Assembly (NCBI RefSeq): GCF_010015475.1
Contig: NZ_SSNI01000011.1
Span: forward strand, 1 to 64,000
Source of the DNA: Pontibacter pamirensis
GTDB taxonomy: Bacteria > Bacteroidota > Bacteroidia > Cytophagales > Hymenobacteraceae
Direction of reading: 5' to 3'
DNA: 64,000 bases
In this document: positions 7,501-17,013 of the stretch, in pieces
Numbering within the stretch: the stretch's first letter is position 1
Layout: every line of letters begins with the position of its first letter
Notes under the pieces: model-generated
Databases searched by the model: none
What the model was told of the DNA's origin: nothing
Seen by the model: only the letters and a program-made list of their open reading frames with translations
Position numbers and translations under genes: made by a program

Positions 7501-10500
7501 GCCGTTGCAAAGCGTCACATCGGAGATGGCATTAACTGTAGGTGTCGGGTTCACGGTAACTGTGAAGGTCCTCGGGGTGCCAGGGCAGCCGTTGGCCGTA
7601 GGCGTCACCGTCACAGTGGCCGTCACAGGCGACGTGCCTGTGTTGGTGGCCGTGTAGGCCGGGATGCCGGTCGCCGGGGTCGTGCTGCTGCCGGTGCCGA
7701 AGCCTACGTTAGCAGTAGACGTCCAGGTGTACGTGGTCCCGCTCACAGGGCTGCCGAAGGTGATAGCCGCGCCAGCTTCGCTGTTGCAAAGGTTCACATC
7801 GGAGATGGCGTTTACCGTAGTAGTCGGATTCACGGTAACTGTGAAGGTCCTTGGGGTGCCAGGGCAGCCGTTAGCCGAAGGCGTCACCGTCACAGTGGCC
7901 GTCACAGGCGACGTGCCTGTGTTGGTGGCCGTGTAGGCCGGGATGCCGGTCGCTGGGGTCGTGCTGCTGCCGGTGCCGAAGCCTACGTCAGCAGATGAGG
8001 TCCAAGTGTAGGTGGTCCCGCTCACAGGGCTGCCGAAGGTGATGGCCGCGCCAGCTTCGCTGTTGCAAAGGTTCACATCGGAGATGGCGTTTACCGTAGT
8101 AGTCGGATTCACGGTAACTACCACGTTCTGCTCTGGGCCTTCGCAACCGTAGGCGGTAATTCTGTAGATGTAAGTTACATCAATAGGAGCCGTAGTTTCA
8201 TTTACTAACGTCTCGTTTATAGTCGCACCTGCCACCGGATTTGTCACCGCTGCGTTGCTGATGCCAGCCACAGCCGCACGTGTCCACGTAAATGTTGGTG
8301 CTGGTAGGCTTGTTGTAGCTGTTGTAGCGGTGTATGTAAATGGTGTATTGCTACAAACTGCCAACTCGGTAGTGGCACTGTTTAGTACTGGACGAGGATT
8401 AACCACAACTGTTACATACTGTAAGGCGCTTTCACAGTTTTCTGGGGTTGTAATTTTGTATACATAAGTAACCTCAAGCGGTCTAGGTGATATGTTAATC
8501 AGTACCTCATTAATAGTTCCTGTACCACTGGCTTCTGGATTACTTATGCCATCAACATCAGCGCGTGACCAAGCATAAGTGGAATTAGCTGGTGCATTGC
8601 TTGTTGGCGTATAAGAGAAAGTTTCTCCGCTACAAATAGCATCTGGTGTTGTTGTTCCCGGAGTTAATAGTAGCTCCGGCTTTACCGAAATATGAACTGT
8701 TTCGGCACTTGTATTGGTACAGCTACCTACAATGGCTTTTCTTCTGTACCATCTATCTGCGGTGTGCGCACCTAGCTGAGTTTGGGTAAGGTTTATGCCT
8801 GTAGCACCAGTTAGATTAGTGAAGGTTTCATTATCCAAACTTACCTCCCACTGGTATGTTACCGGGCCTACGGTTGAGGATGCTGTGCTACCTACAATTT
8901 CCTCAGGTATAGCATTATAACAAACCTCTTGGTTACCGTTATCGACACCAACAATGTTGTTTCCAACTACCGTTTCCTGTACTGAAATTGTGCTTGAGGT
9001 ACTCTTACAACTGGTATTGTTGTTGGTTACCACCACATAGTATGTGCCAACCACACCCACTTCAGTGGTTCGGGTATTTGCAACTTCAACATGACCACCA
9101 GATTCAATTCTGAACCACGTGTACGAATAACTTCCTGCTTCCTCTGCAGCAGACAATAATGCCGTACCTGGCGAACAGAAATAAGTGTTTGTCCCTTGGG
9201 TGATTGTTGCTATAGGAAGCGGGTTAACTGTAACTGTAACTTCATTGCTGTAATTAACGCAGTTACCCGCCCTAACACCTCTTCGATATTCTATTGTAGA
9301 GGGGCTTGTTACTTCTCTTGTCGCAGGCTGGTAGTCTTCATTAGTAGTATTTATCCCTTCTGCAGCAGCCCAAGTAGTTGTTCCAGCAGCTCTTTGCTCC
9401 CAAAAATACGCCACCTGCAAGTCGCCTGCAGTTGCTGCTGCACCGTCTAGTAACGCAATATCATCGCCGGAGCAAACATTCTGTGTTCCGGTAATTGTAT
9501 TATTAGCAATTGCTGGTGTTACAGTCACTGCCACTGGAGTTTCGTGGGTTACCGAGCAATTGCCTGAGGTAACGGTTCTTCTATAGTAGGTAGTACCTGC
9601 CGTAGCAGTAGAGGGAGTATAGCTCAGTTCGTTGTTTGTACCTGTAGCAGGATCCCAAGGTCCAGCAGCATTAGCGCTCTGCTCCCACAGATAAGTCTTC
9701 GAGGTAACTCCTCCCGATACAGTTGCAGTTAACGCAGTGGCAGCTGCTACTGTCTGGTTCTGGCAGAGCTGCGTTGCGCCTGTGATTGAGCCTTGTGACA
9801 GTGCAGGTGTTACATTGATGGTAACAGTTTTGGTTGTCGGGCAATTTGTTGTAATACCGTCTACAGTATAAGAGTTACTTCCAACTACAGTATAGGTAGT
9901 CGTTGCAGTTGGGGTCACAGTAATTCTTTCACCTGTCGTACCAGCATGTATCGCGCCACCAGACCACACATAAGACTCCGCACCGCTTGCTGATAGTTCC
10001 ACTGACTCACTCGCGCATATTTCAGTTTTGCTGGCATTAAGTGTAACATCAGGACGTGGATTGACAGTAATCTCTTTAGTAACCTCAGGACCAGGTGCGC
10101 CACAAAAGTTGGCCTCAATTACTGAAAGCACGACCTTTCCCGCTGTACTACCAAAAGTAATACGAGGATTTGCGCTTGTTTCGCCTGATACTATTGTTGC
10201 ATCTCCAGATTTAACTTTCCATGTATATGAGGTGATGTTTGGTCCCGTTTGAACACTAAAAGCGTTAGAGTTTGATGTACTTGCACAAATCGAACTTGGA
10301 CCTTCGATAGGAAATACAGAAAGGGGTCTAATTTGCTTTGGAAATCCTAAAGAAACCCCATTATTACTTGCAGGAGTTGGATTTGTGACAACAATATCTT
10401 TGGTGCCAGAAGTTGCAAATGCAGTTTCAGGTAATGTAGCTGTTATAGTGGTTGGATTCACAACAGTTACTGAACTTGCTGGAACACCTCCAAATGTAAC

Positions 10501-11511
10501 GGTTGCACCAGAAACAAAATTCTCACCAGTGATGGTCACCGTTGTTTGAGGGTCACCCACAGAAAAACAACCACTTACTGCTGTTATAACAGGGCGCGGA
10601 TTATTTACAGTAAAGGCCGTACTGGTTGCGGAGGTTAAGCCACTACTTGAAGCAATGAGCGTATAGCCAGCTCCTGCTGTGTTTATACTGGCACCTGTAA
10701 AGGTTACCACACCGTTTGAGGTAGTTGTTGTACCAGGAGTTAATACACCGGCTGCAGGAGGGTTTGGCCCTATAGCAATAGCTAACGTGTTTGTCGCGGT
10801 TATTACTGTATTCCCAAACCTGTCTTGAATAACAACACTTGGACTTGGTGTTATTGCCGCATTAACCTCTACAGTTGTGGGCTGCTGCACAAAGGCCAAC
10901 TTATTAGGTGCACCTGGAATGAGCCGAAGAGAAATTGGAGATGACGAAGTAACACTTGTTGGAGTTGAATTTGTTGTGTTCAACACTTGCACATTGATTT
11001 CCCTTGGTTGCGGTGAGGAAATTACTCCAGTAGTAGGCTTAATCCTGAGATTAGAAATAGTTACTACATCGCGCTTATTTTGATTACCGGGTCCCGCTGT
11101 TAAGTTAAATGTTAAAGTGCTGCCGTCCGTACTAAAAACAGGAGCTGAGTTTAATGTAACCTCACCTCCAGTGCCCAGAGTAGCTTGTATATTAGGAGTT
11201 GAGTTACTAGTTGGGAAAGCCCATCCTGATGGAGCCCTCAGTACTATGCTATAAGAGTTACCTGAAGCAAAGTCAGCATAATCTTGAGTAGCAGCGCCCT
11301 CGCTTACAACTACATTATCAATAGTTGTAAATGTATTTGTTGCAGCATTGTCCGCACTGATATTATAAGAACCAGTACCACTTATAGTTATACCAACAGC
11401 TGCCCAAACATAGAGCGACGTCGCTAGAAACAATAAAAAGGCACCTGCCGGAACAGTGTACCTCTTTGCACTCAGAAAATGCGCAATCAATTGTGTAAAA
11501 TTCTTTTGCAT
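4522..11511 (-). CDS. giant T9SS type A cargo protein with many Ig/PKD-like domains
   Basis: A 2329-residue secreted or surface-anchored protein. A signal peptide with a hydrophobic segment (AGAFLLFLATSLYVWAA) occupies the first ~38 residues. An N-terminal beta-rich region follows, then an IPT/TIG-like domain (about 303-387) and a long series of PKD/Ig-like repeats, each with paired Cys and a Y-x-W core, including motifs such as VTVNP between units. Residues ~1133-1413 are three near-identical 93-residue repeats. The last ~80 residues (FPNPFNDEITL ... GLYIIRTQ ... FIKMVKE) are a T9SS type A sorting domain, which directs export and attachment. No enzymatic domain is recognised; an adhesin or matrix role is inferred. 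It is monocistronic, with a clear terminator downstream. Confidence 0.88.
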   Translation of the reverse strand: MQKNFTQLIAHFLSAKRYTVPAGAFLLFLATSLYVWAAVGITISGTGSYNISADNAATNTFTTIDNVVVSEGAATQDYADFASGNSYSIVLRAPSGWAFPTSNSTPNIQATLGTGGEVTLNSAPVFSTDGSTLTFNLTAGPGNQNKRDVVTISNLRIKPTTGVISSPQPREINVQVLNTTNSTPTSVTSSSPISLRLIPGAPNKLAFVQQPTTVEVNAAITPSPSVVIQDRFGNTVITATNTLAIAIGPNPPAAGVLTPGTTTTSNGVVTFTGASINTAGAGYTLIASSSGLTSATSTAFTVNNPRPVITAVSGCFSVGDPQTTVTITGENFVSGATVTFGGVPASSVTVVNPTTITATLPETAFATSGTKDIVVTNPTPASNNGVSLGFPKQIRPLSVFPIEGPSSICASTSNSNAFSVQTGPNITSYTWKVKSGDATIVSGETSANPRITFGSTAGKVVLSVIEANFCGAPGPEVTKEITVNPRPDVTLNASKTEICASESVELSASGAESYVWSGGAIHAGTTGERITVTPTATTTYTVVGSNSYTVDGITTNCPTTKTVTINVTPALSQGSITGATQLCQNQTVAAATALTATVSGGVTSKTYLWEQSANAAGPWDPATGTNNELSYTPSTATAGTTYYRRTVTSGNCSVTHETPVAVTVTPAIANNTITGTQNVCSGDDIALLDGAAATAGDLQVAYFWEQRAAGTTTWAAAEGINTTNEDYQPATREVTSPSTIEYRRGVRAGNCVNYSNEVTVTVNPLPIATITQGTNTYFCSPGTALLSAAEEAGSYSYTWFRIESGGHVEVANTRTTEVGVVGTYYVVVTNNNTSCKSTSSTISVQETVVGNNIVGVDNGNQEVCYNAIPEEIVGSTASSTVGPVTYQWEVSLDNETFTNLTGATGINLTQTQLGAHTADRWYRRKAIVGSCTNTSAETVHISVKPELLLTPGTTTPDAICSGETFSYTPTSNAPANSTYAWSRADVDGISNPEASGTGTINEVLINISPRPLEVTYVYKITTPENCESALQYVTVVVNPRPVLNSATTELAVCSNTPFTYTATTATTSLPAPTFTWTRAAVAGISNAAVTNPVAGATINETLVNETTAPIDVTYIYRITAYGCEGPEQNVVVTVNPTTTVNAISDVNLCNSEAGAAITFGSPVSGTTYTWTSSADVGFGTGSSTTPATGIPAYTATNTGTSPVTATVTVTPSANGCPGTPRTFTVTVNPTTTVNAISDVNLCNSEAGAAITFGSPVSGTTYTWTSTANVGFGTGSSTTPATGIPAYTATNTGTSPVTATVTVTPTANGCPGTPRTFTVTVNPTPTVNAISDVTLCNGAPGAAITFGSPVSGTTYTWTSTANVGFGTGSSTTMATGIPAYTATITGTTAVTATVTVTPTANGCPGTPRTFTVRVNPTPVATFSGVENGQTVYSGAGSITFVPTGTTGGTFSIVSPTGTSGLSGNTLNLCTALGTATEKDVTIRYSISIGTAPNNCSATEEKTFKIKKSTYRAVILADPHPFCRGVQVTYTTTIYRDLEPGDVIYPYVVDADGQPIYSDTKLPVPTGSSSFPEPNMNYPFPENTPLAIKNLAYRFFQPVVKPGLESKIVSRDAATYQWGKNHEVNRKNDKYFTTDAGLSSQDYYHVYVNLTQCGTVLPTIQSNRMYSAELPGYSATLAVAPNPICKNGSVTLTAELNTAFNWLDANTTVEFVLARTNLPLGPAQPFVDGVYTYTLTTSGPSGGFENGDQVYLRFLTDINNYETSKKCAANNQSNNVTINVVLPQAMTGGGAYCAGGAGVPVGLASSQEGVNYQLLRDGVAVGSPIAGTGNAISFGNQTVAGAYTVQPITASGSSCEVFGTVNVYVTPLPIAYNVTGGGEYCAGGTGVPVGLDNSQTGISYQLQLNNVAVGSPVAGITGSPINFGNQTAAGTYTVLATTIGSTTSNPPVAPCPQLMNGSKTVVINALPELTLSSPPACIGSEATVTASVTNGTAPYTYTWTVPQGADNPGNVSTFNTAVAGEYKVEVTDDKSCPVSGTTTVVINQPTDQEEPILEVIWSTDETQWFVKVVEKEPLVSGELGLQTSPEITWYRRVKPGTDWGSPVQTGTSTTYTETNSREGEGVELKAVLLNAASCVRYTLTNIGVVPLPVEIIYLTASKQGNNVLLEWATASETDNKGFEVQVSEDGLNYRLLDFVPSRNGNSNTKQVYAFTDKENGKDGTRYYRLKQIDHAGTFEFFGPKMVTFGSVSSKVIAFPNPFNDEITLDISSETDGEMLVVITDAVGKQLIERKVQVEKGFTTEKMKFGAGLPRGLYIIRTQIGGFTQFIKMVKE
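7268..8104 (-). repeat. three tandem 279-bp in-frame repeats
   Basis: Three consecutive units with a period of 279 bp (93 codons) lie inside the giant T9SS protein gene and are nearly identical in DNA. They begin at about 7268, 7547 and 7826. Each encodes an Ig/PKD-like domain starting near VNAISDV.LCN and ending with GCPGTPRTFTV. The lack of synonymous divergence suggests recent duplication or ongoing homogenisation, and repeat number may vary between strains. Confidence 0.85.
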
Positions 11512-12010
11512 AAAAATAGGGTTAGGGTTTTAAAGCAGGTTGCTAGGGTGTTCGTAGTACTAATAGGTTCTTATATTTAACAAAATCTATATTTTGATTT
11601 ACAGAGGGGCAAAAGAGGTACTGGTAATGTAATTTCAGCGCGGGTTTAGCGGCATCCATTGCATTACAGACTGGTATACAGAACAATAGCTGTATTAATT
11701 AGGCGGAAACAGGGGCGAGTTCAGGTAATGCACCTTAGCGCATTGCCTTTTTCTGTGATTCATTTGATTTTTATGCTTTGTAAAACTGTTTTCAAATAGT
11801 ATATATTATTCTTTATATATAATGATTTCCTTTATTAAACTACATGTACAGCTAAAAATTAATTTTGTTACACTAATTGCAAAGAAAATACAGTCAAATG
11901 TTACAATAAAAAATCCCAATAGGTAAAAAACATTGTAGAAGCTGCTGTAGAGCCTGTAAACAGACAGAAAAATTGATGGAAGGGTCTGTAAAATTTTATA
12001 GTGATTTCGG
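11512..12010. other. AT-rich intergenic region between divergent genes
   Basis: About 500 bp upstream of both the giant adhesin gene and the PepSY gene. It is markedly AT-rich between about 11,750 and 11,900. No ORF, repeat or convincing structured RNA was seen; it probably holds the adhesin promoter, but no confident box was identified. Confidence 0.5.
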
Positions 12011-12018
12011 TATATTTG
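12011..12018 (+). promoter_or_regulatory. TAnnTTTG -7 box of the PepSY gene
   Basis: TATATTTG matches the Bacteroidota -7 consensus, 16 bp before the start codon at 12035. The -33 box is not clear. Confidence 0.4.
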
Positions 12019-12034
12019 TCTAAATTATCATTTT

Positions 12035-12811
12035 ATGAACCGTAGAACTCACCTAAGCATCCGCAGAGCACACCGCTACTTAGGTCTTTTCACCGGCATC
12101 CAGTTTATCTTCTGGACACTGGGTGGCCTGTACTTCAGTTGGTCGGATATAGATGAGATACATGGGGATTTTCAGCGCAAAACGCCAGTGAATTTCAGTA
12201 GCCAGATGTCTTTGGCCTCCCCGGCACAGGTGCTGGCGCAGCTGCCGCAGGCTAATTCTGTAAAGTCGGTTAGGCTGGTGGAGATTTTGGGAGAACCCGT
12301 TTACCAGGTTATTTTTTTTAGGAATCATAAGGGAGAAACTGTATCGCAAACGCAGCTGGCCGTGGCGCAAACCGGCACGTTACGGGGCAGTTTAACAGAG
12401 CAGGAGGCTGTGCAGATGGCCCGGAACAGCTTTAGCGAAAAAGTAGAAGTGCAGCAGGTAGAGTACCTGACGGCGGGGCAGGTCGGGAAACACCATGAGT
12501 ACCGCAAGAGCCCTTTGCCTGCCTATGCCGTTACCATGCAGCACCCCACTAATACCACAGTGTATGTAGCAAGTGAGCGGGGCGAAGTAACCAAGTTCAG
12601 GAACAACAAGTGGCGCATGTTCGATTTCCTCTGGATGCTGCACACCATGGACTATCAGGGCCGCGATAACTTTGGCAACCTGCTGCTGCGCCTGTTCTCT
12701 GTGGTGGGCATGGTCACTATCTTGTCTGGCTTTGCATTGTACTTTGTGAGTTCGAAAGGCAGCCGCAGAAAGGCAGCTACCGGCACGACACGCCCTGGTG
12801 TAATACGGTAG
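12035..12811 (+). CDS. PepSY domain membrane protein
   Basis: A 258-residue inner-membrane protein with an N-terminal membrane helix (YLGLFTGIQFIFWTLGGLYFSW), a periplasmic region of about 170 residues containing PepSY-like sequence, and a C-terminal helix (LLRLFSVVGMVTILSGFALYF). The HRYLGL...G start and the LLRLFSVVGMVTILSGF end are typical of the PepSY-associated TM family, members of which are found with iron/siderophore reductases and peptidases. No TonB receptor is adjacent here, so a specific role in metal reduction is not supported. The next gene, an M14 peptidase, is 164 bp downstream on the same strand and may or may not be cotranscribed. Confidence 0.82.
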   Translation: MNRRTHLSIRRAHRYLGLFTGIQFIFWTLGGLYFSWSDIDEIHGDFQRKTPVNFSSQMSLASPAQVLAQLPQANSVKSVRLVEILGEPVYQVIFFRNHKGETVSQTQLAVAQTGTLRGSLTEQEAVQMARNSFSEKVEVQQVEYLTAGQVGKHHEYRKSPLPAYAVTMQHPTNTTVYVASERGEVTKFRNNKWRMFDFLWMLHTMDYQGRDNFGNLLLRLFSVVGMVTILSGFALYFVSSKGSRRKAATGTTRPGVIR

Positions 12812-12975
12812 TTTATTTATGAGCATATATAGCAAAAAGGTGCCTGAATAATTCAAGAGAAGGGCTCTTGGAAGCTTCCTCCCCTAATCAGTACTTTACC
12901 GTTTGCAAAAGCCTTCTTAAAAGAGGAAATTGCAGGTATAACCTGATATAAATAACTAACACTTCACCCTCATAC

Positions 12976-15564
12976 ATGAAGAATCTACGTGTACTTGCTG
13001 TAGCGGCTATGCTGGGCCTGGGCCCGGTGGCGGTGGCACAGCAGACCGAAACCAGCCTTTCTTATTACCTGCCGGCTGATGCTTCGTACAACAACACCAT
13101 TCCGACTCCTAAAGAAATTCTGGGCTATAACGTAGGCGAGTGGCATGTGAGCCACGACCAACTGGTGATGTATGTGCGCCAGATGGCGGAGTTGTCAGAC
13201 AGGATGGAGATAGTGGAATATGCCCGCACGCATGAAAATCGCCCCCTGTACCTGCTCACCATCACCTCACCGGAAAACCTCCGCAACATAGAACAGATCA
13301 AGGCGCAGCATAAAAAATTGACAGACCCGGCACAGTCCGGCAGCTTGGACATCAGTAAAATGCCTGCCGTGGTATGGATGGGCTACAGCGTGCACGGCAA
13401 CGAACCCAGCGGCAGCAACGCGGCGTTGCTGGCCCTATACCACCTGGCAGCAGCCCAAGGCCCGGAAATAGATAAGCTGTTGAGCGAGACAGTCATTCTC
13501 CTGGATCCGTCTATTAACCCGGATGGCTTAAACCGCTTTGCCAGCTGGGTGAACACGCACCGGGGCAAGAACCTGGTGACAGATGCCAACAGCGCAGAGT
13601 TTGACGAGGCATGGCCGCGTGGCCGCACCAACCACTACTGGTTCGACCTGAACCGCGACTGGCTGCCGCTGCAGCACCCGGAGTCGAAGGGGCGGCTGGC
13701 GAAGTTTCATGAGTGGAAGCCGAATGTACTGACAGACCACCATGAGATGGGCACCAACTCCACGTTCTTCTTTCAGCCGGGCATCCCTAGTCGCAACCAC
13801 CCGCTCACGCCTGAAAGTAACTTTAAGCTGACACAGAAGATAGGAGATTTCCATGCAAAGGCACTGGACAAGATCGGCTCCTTTTATTTTACGGAGGAGA
13901 ATTACGACGACTTCTACTATGGCAAGGGCTCCACTTACCCAGACGCGAATGGCGCGGTGGGCATTTTATTTGAACAAGCCAGTTCTAGGGGACACGCGCA
14001 GGAAAGCGAGAATGGTGTGCTGACTTTCCCGTTCACCATCCGAAACCAGTTCACCACTACCCTCTCCACGTTACAGGCCGCACAAGCCATGCGCGAAGAA
14101 CTGCTGGCACATCAGCGCAGCTTTTACAAAGATGCGCTGAACGAATCGAAAAAAGCAGGGACAAAGGCGTACGTATTTGGCTCAGAGAAAGACAAAGCCC
14201 GGGCGTACCACCTGGCCGAAATCATCAAACAGCACCAGATAGAAGTGTATCGTCCGAAAGAAGCGTTTAAAATCAACAATACAACTTATACGCCGGAGAA
14301 CGCTTATATCATCCTAACGGAGCAGCCACAGTACAAGCTGATTGAGGCGATGTTCGAGAAACGCACCACATTCCAGGACAGCCTCTTCTACGATATCTCT
14401 GCCTGGACTTTCCCGCTTGCCTTTGACTTAGAGCATGCTGCACTTTCTTCCCGAAACTATAAGCCTACCCAACTGGGCCTGAAAGTGGAGAACCTCTCTT
14501 TCCCGAAAGGGGAAATCGCAGGCGGCAGAAGCGACTATGCCTATGCTTTTGAGTGGCATGATTACTACGCCCCGCGTGCGCTGAACACCTTGTTTGAGCA
14601 CGGCATTACGGCCAGGGTAGCCACCGATAAATTCACCACCGCGGAAGGCAAGCAGTATGACTACGGTACCATCCTCATACCTGTTACCGGCCAGTCTATC
14701 AGTTCGGAGGCGCTACAGCAAGTGCTGCAGGAGGTGGCAACAAATAACGGCATACGCATACATGCCCTGAACACCGGCTTTAACCCGCAGGGCATTAAGC
14801 TGGGAAGCCCAATGATGCAGACGCTGGAGCAGCCGAAGATCCTAATGCTGATGGGCGACGGCGTGAACAGCTACGATGTGGGCGAGGCCTGGCACCTGCT
14901 GGACAACCGATTCGACATGAAGCCCACGATGGTAAAGACAAATGACTTTAACCGCATCGGCCTGAACCGGTATAATGTGATTGTGATGGCAGACGGTAAC
15001 TACAACACCATCTCGAAGGACAAGCTCCGGAACTGGGTACTGCAGGGCGGCACTGTAATAGGTATGGGCGAGGCGGCCCAATGGCTGGCAGATAATGGCA
15101 TCGGCAACATCCGCTTTAAAAGAACGGAACCGGACACAGCAGCCCAGAAACCGTACGCTGACATGGCCAACACCACCGGGGCACAGGTAATTGGCGGCGC
15201 TATTTTCGAAACAAACCTGGACCTGACGCACCCGCTGGCTTACGGCTACACTGATGCACAGCTGCCCATTTTCAGAAGCAACACACTGTTTATGGAGCGT
15301 TCCAAAAGCCCTTACGCAAACCCGGTGATGTATACCGCCAATCCGCTGATGGCTGGTTACATCTCCGACCCAAACCTGGAGTTGCTGAGAAATTCCGCTG
15401 CTGTAGATGTATCGGCAGTGGGTGCGGGCAAAGTGATTGCCATGCCGGACAACCCTAACTTCCGTGCTTTCTGGTACGGCACAAACAAACTGTTCCTGAA
15501 CAGCATCTTCTTCGGCCAGATCATCAACAGCCGCTCTGCCCGTGCGGATGAGGAGGCGCATTAA
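12976..15564 (+). CDS. M14 family zinc carboxypeptidase, secreted
   Basis: An 862-residue zinc metallopeptidase. A signal peptide (residues ~1-21, ending AVAQ) precedes the M14 catalytic domain. The zinc motif HxxE is in SVHGNEPSG (His about 140, Glu about 143), and the third ligand is a His in LTDHHEMGTNSTFFFQPG (about 255-256). FDLNRDWLP between them is typical of the family. The remaining ~450 residues are a C-terminal extension with a glutamine-amidotransferase-like/flavodoxin-like look (ILMLMGDGVNSYDVGEAWHLL), as in other large Bacteroidota M14 proteins. It probably degrades peptides in the periplasm or outside the cell. No T9SS sorting domain is seen. Confidence 0.88.
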   Translation: MKNLRVLAVAAMLGLGPVAVAQQTETSLSYYLPADASYNNTIPTPKEILGYNVGEWHVSHDQLVMYVRQMAELSDRMEIVEYARTHENRPLYLLTITSPENLRNIEQIKAQHKKLTDPAQSGSLDISKMPAVVWMGYSVHGNEPSGSNAALLALYHLAAAQGPEIDKLLSETVILLDPSINPDGLNRFASWVNTHRGKNLVTDANSAEFDEAWPRGRTNHYWFDLNRDWLPLQHPESKGRLAKFHEWKPNVLTDHHEMGTNSTFFFQPGIPSRNHPLTPESNFKLTQKIGDFHAKALDKIGSFYFTEENYDDFYYGKGSTYPDANGAVGILFEQASSRGHAQESENGVLTFPFTIRNQFTTTLSTLQAAQAMREELLAHQRSFYKDALNESKKAGTKAYVFGSEKDKARAYHLAEIIKQHQIEVYRPKEAFKINNTTYTPENAYIILTEQPQYKLIEAMFEKRTTFQDSLFYDISAWTFPLAFDLEHAALSSRNYKPTQLGLKVENLSFPKGEIAGGRSDYAYAFEWHDYYAPRALNTLFEHGITARVATDKFTTAEGKQYDYGTILIPVTGQSISSEALQQVLQEVATNNGIRIHALNTGFNPQGIKLGSPMMQTLEQPKILMLMGDGVNSYDVGEAWHLLDNRFDMKPTMVKTNDFNRIGLNRYNVIVMADGNYNTISKDKLRNWVLQGGTVIGMGEAAQWLADNGIGNIRFKRTEPDTAAQKPYADMANTTGAQVIGGAIFETNLDLTHPLAYGYTDAQLPIFRSNTLFMERSKSPYANPVMYTANPLMAGYISDPNLELLRNSAAVDVSAVGAGKVIAMPDNPNFRAFWYGTNKLFLNSIFFGQIINSRSARADEEAH

Positions 15565-15589
15565 CAGAAACAGTAATTCCTGTAGAGCA

Positions 15590-15625
15590 TGAGAAAGCCA
15601 GCGCATGTGCGCTGGCTTTCTCATT
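15590..15625 (+). terminator. rho-independent terminator after the M14 peptidase gene
   Basis: A 16-bp stem (15590-15605 with 15607-15622) with a minimal loop is followed by TTTC, 25 bp after the stop codon. Confidence 0.75.
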
Positions 15626-15782
15626 TCAGGGAACATAAGCAGTTTATTTTACTACACCCGAAACCCCATCTTGCCTCCAGACCCTTTAATATATTAAGCA
15701 GGCATCATAAAACAAGCCCTTACAGGCTGCTACCGCTACCTTAGCCACCAAACCACCTGTAGGCTAACAAAGTATAAACCAT

Positions 15783-15790
15783 TACCTTTG
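15783..15790 (+). promoter_or_regulatory. TAnnTTTG -7 box
   Basis: TACCTTTG lies 25 bp upstream of the start codon at 15816. The same octamer precedes the genes at 30236 and 46715, which supports it as a real box. No -33 TTG at the usual spacing is obvious. Confidence 0.5.
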
Positions 15791-15815
15791 CACGTTCAAT
15801 AACACAAAGAAACCT

Positions 15816-16355
15816 ATGAGCGCTAGAGCGTCGGAGCTATTACTCCAAACAGCCTACGAAAGCGAGCAACTACCTGTGCCGCCGGAAGAGACAGGCAGCA
15901 TTTACAATGATTTTGAAAAAACTTATAAGGCGTCCATAACCTCGCCGGGCAAAGCAACTGAAGAACTTAACTACTGCTTTGAGCGCCTGCGCCTGCTGCT
16001 AGCCATTGCCTTTGTAAAAGCCTTTACCCGCCTATCCAACAACGAAAAGAGCAAAGAAGCGCTGGACGTGCTGCAGGAAGCCCTGCAAGCCCGAAGCACT
16101 AAAGAAATCGACAAGGTTATACAGAAAAAAATAGCTGTGTTCGACCAACTCTACCACGAAATGTTTGTAAACGAGCAGCGGGATCAGATTCTGCATTTGT
16201 TTGAGCAGACGCTGGATGCCGGCACCAAGGAAGAACTGGACGAGATAATTTTTGGTGGTGTGGCCTTACTGCAGGAGGTAGACTGGGAGGCGAACGAGGA
16301 GGAGGACCAGGAGGATACTGACCCACTGGACGAAGACTTTTTAAAAAACCTGTAA
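15816..16355 (+). CDS. hypothetical acidic helical protein
   Basis: A 179-residue cytoplasmic protein of unknown function, with no signal peptide or membrane helix. Most of the sequence is predicted helical from its composition (for example YCFERLRLLLAIAFVKAF and two segments with alternating Leu and charged residues, LDVLQEALQ and LFEQTLDAGTKEELDEI). The C-terminus is very acidic (EEEDQEDTDPLDED). It has its own promoter box and lies 24 bp before a DUF2721 membrane-protein gene, so the two are probably cotranscribed. No family was recognised. Confidence 0.75.
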   Translation: MSARASELLLQTAYESEQLPVPPEETGSIYNDFEKTYKASITSPGKATEELNYCFERLRLLLAIAFVKAFTRLSNNEKSKEALDVLQEALQARSTKEIDKVIQKKIAVFDQLYHEMFVNEQRDQILHLFEQTLDAGTKEELDEIIFGGVALLQEVDWEANEEEDQEDTDPLDEDFLKNL

Positions 16356-16379
16356 AAGCGCGCCTGCCGCAGCCACACT

Positions 16380-16796
16380 ATGGAGATTTCCCTTACCACA
16401 CCAGCGCTCTTGTTTCCGGCTATCTCGCTGCTGCTGCTGGCCTATACCAACCGCTTTTTGACGCTGGCCAGCCTCATCCGCAGCCTGAAAACCCGCTACG
16501 CCACTACCCACAGCCACCTGGTGTACAGCCAAATCCAGAACCTGCGCATACGCCTGAATCTGATTAAAAACATGCAGGCCTTCGGCATCTGCAGCATCTT
16601 CGGCTGTGTGTTTTGTATGTTCATCCTTTTTGCAGGCTACAACACACTGGGCAAATATGCATTTGGATTAAGCCTTATCCTGCTCATGGCTTCGTTGGCG
16701 CTGGCGCTACGGGAGACGCAAATATCCGTAAGGGCACTAACCCTGGAACTGAATGACCTGGAGGAGGAAACTGAAGAAAGCAAGAACAAGCTCTAA
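16380..16796 (+). CDS. DUF2721 family membrane protein
   Basis: A 138-residue protein with three hydrophobic segments: residues ~8-30 (PALLFPAISLLLLAYTNRFL), ~62-84 (AFGICSIFGCVFCMFILFAG) and ~90-110. An amphipathic basic/Gln-rich linker (LRIRLNLIKNM) and a short acidic tail (LNDLEEETEE) complete the DUF2721 pattern. The function of the family is unknown. It is the second gene of a probable two-gene unit with the acidic protein upstream. No terminator was found downstream. Confidence 0.82.
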   Translation: MEISLTTPALLFPAISLLLLAYTNRFLTLASLIRSLKTRYATTHSHLVYSQIQNLRIRLNLIKNMQAFGICSIFGCVFCMFILFAGYNTLGKYAFGLSLILLMASLALALRETQISVRALTLELNDLEEETEESKNKL

Positions 16797-17013
16797 AAGC
16801 TACCTTTAACCACAGTGTTACCTGAACGAGAGGTCCGCTAATTTAAACAATCTGGAAGCAGCAGCCATTATTTAGTTTCGTTTTATACTGTAACAGCTTA
16901 TTACATGATCCGCTACAACAGTCTCTAAAAGAGGAGCTTCAAATCTAATATATATATATAGCACAAGCTTTGTATTAACATAGGCCTAAAGAAGGCATAC
17001 AAATAAGATGTTC

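Noticed and set aside
7228..7998. A 256-codon plus-strand frame and its shorter relatives over the giant adhesin gene
   Set aside because: It runs antisense to three near-identical 279-bp repeats, has periodic sequence and no family resemblance. It is a shadow of the minus-strand gene.
7268..8104. CRISPR-like array because of regular repeats
   Set aside because: The repeats are 279 bp, contiguous, in frame and protein coding; there are no short repeats with unique spacers.
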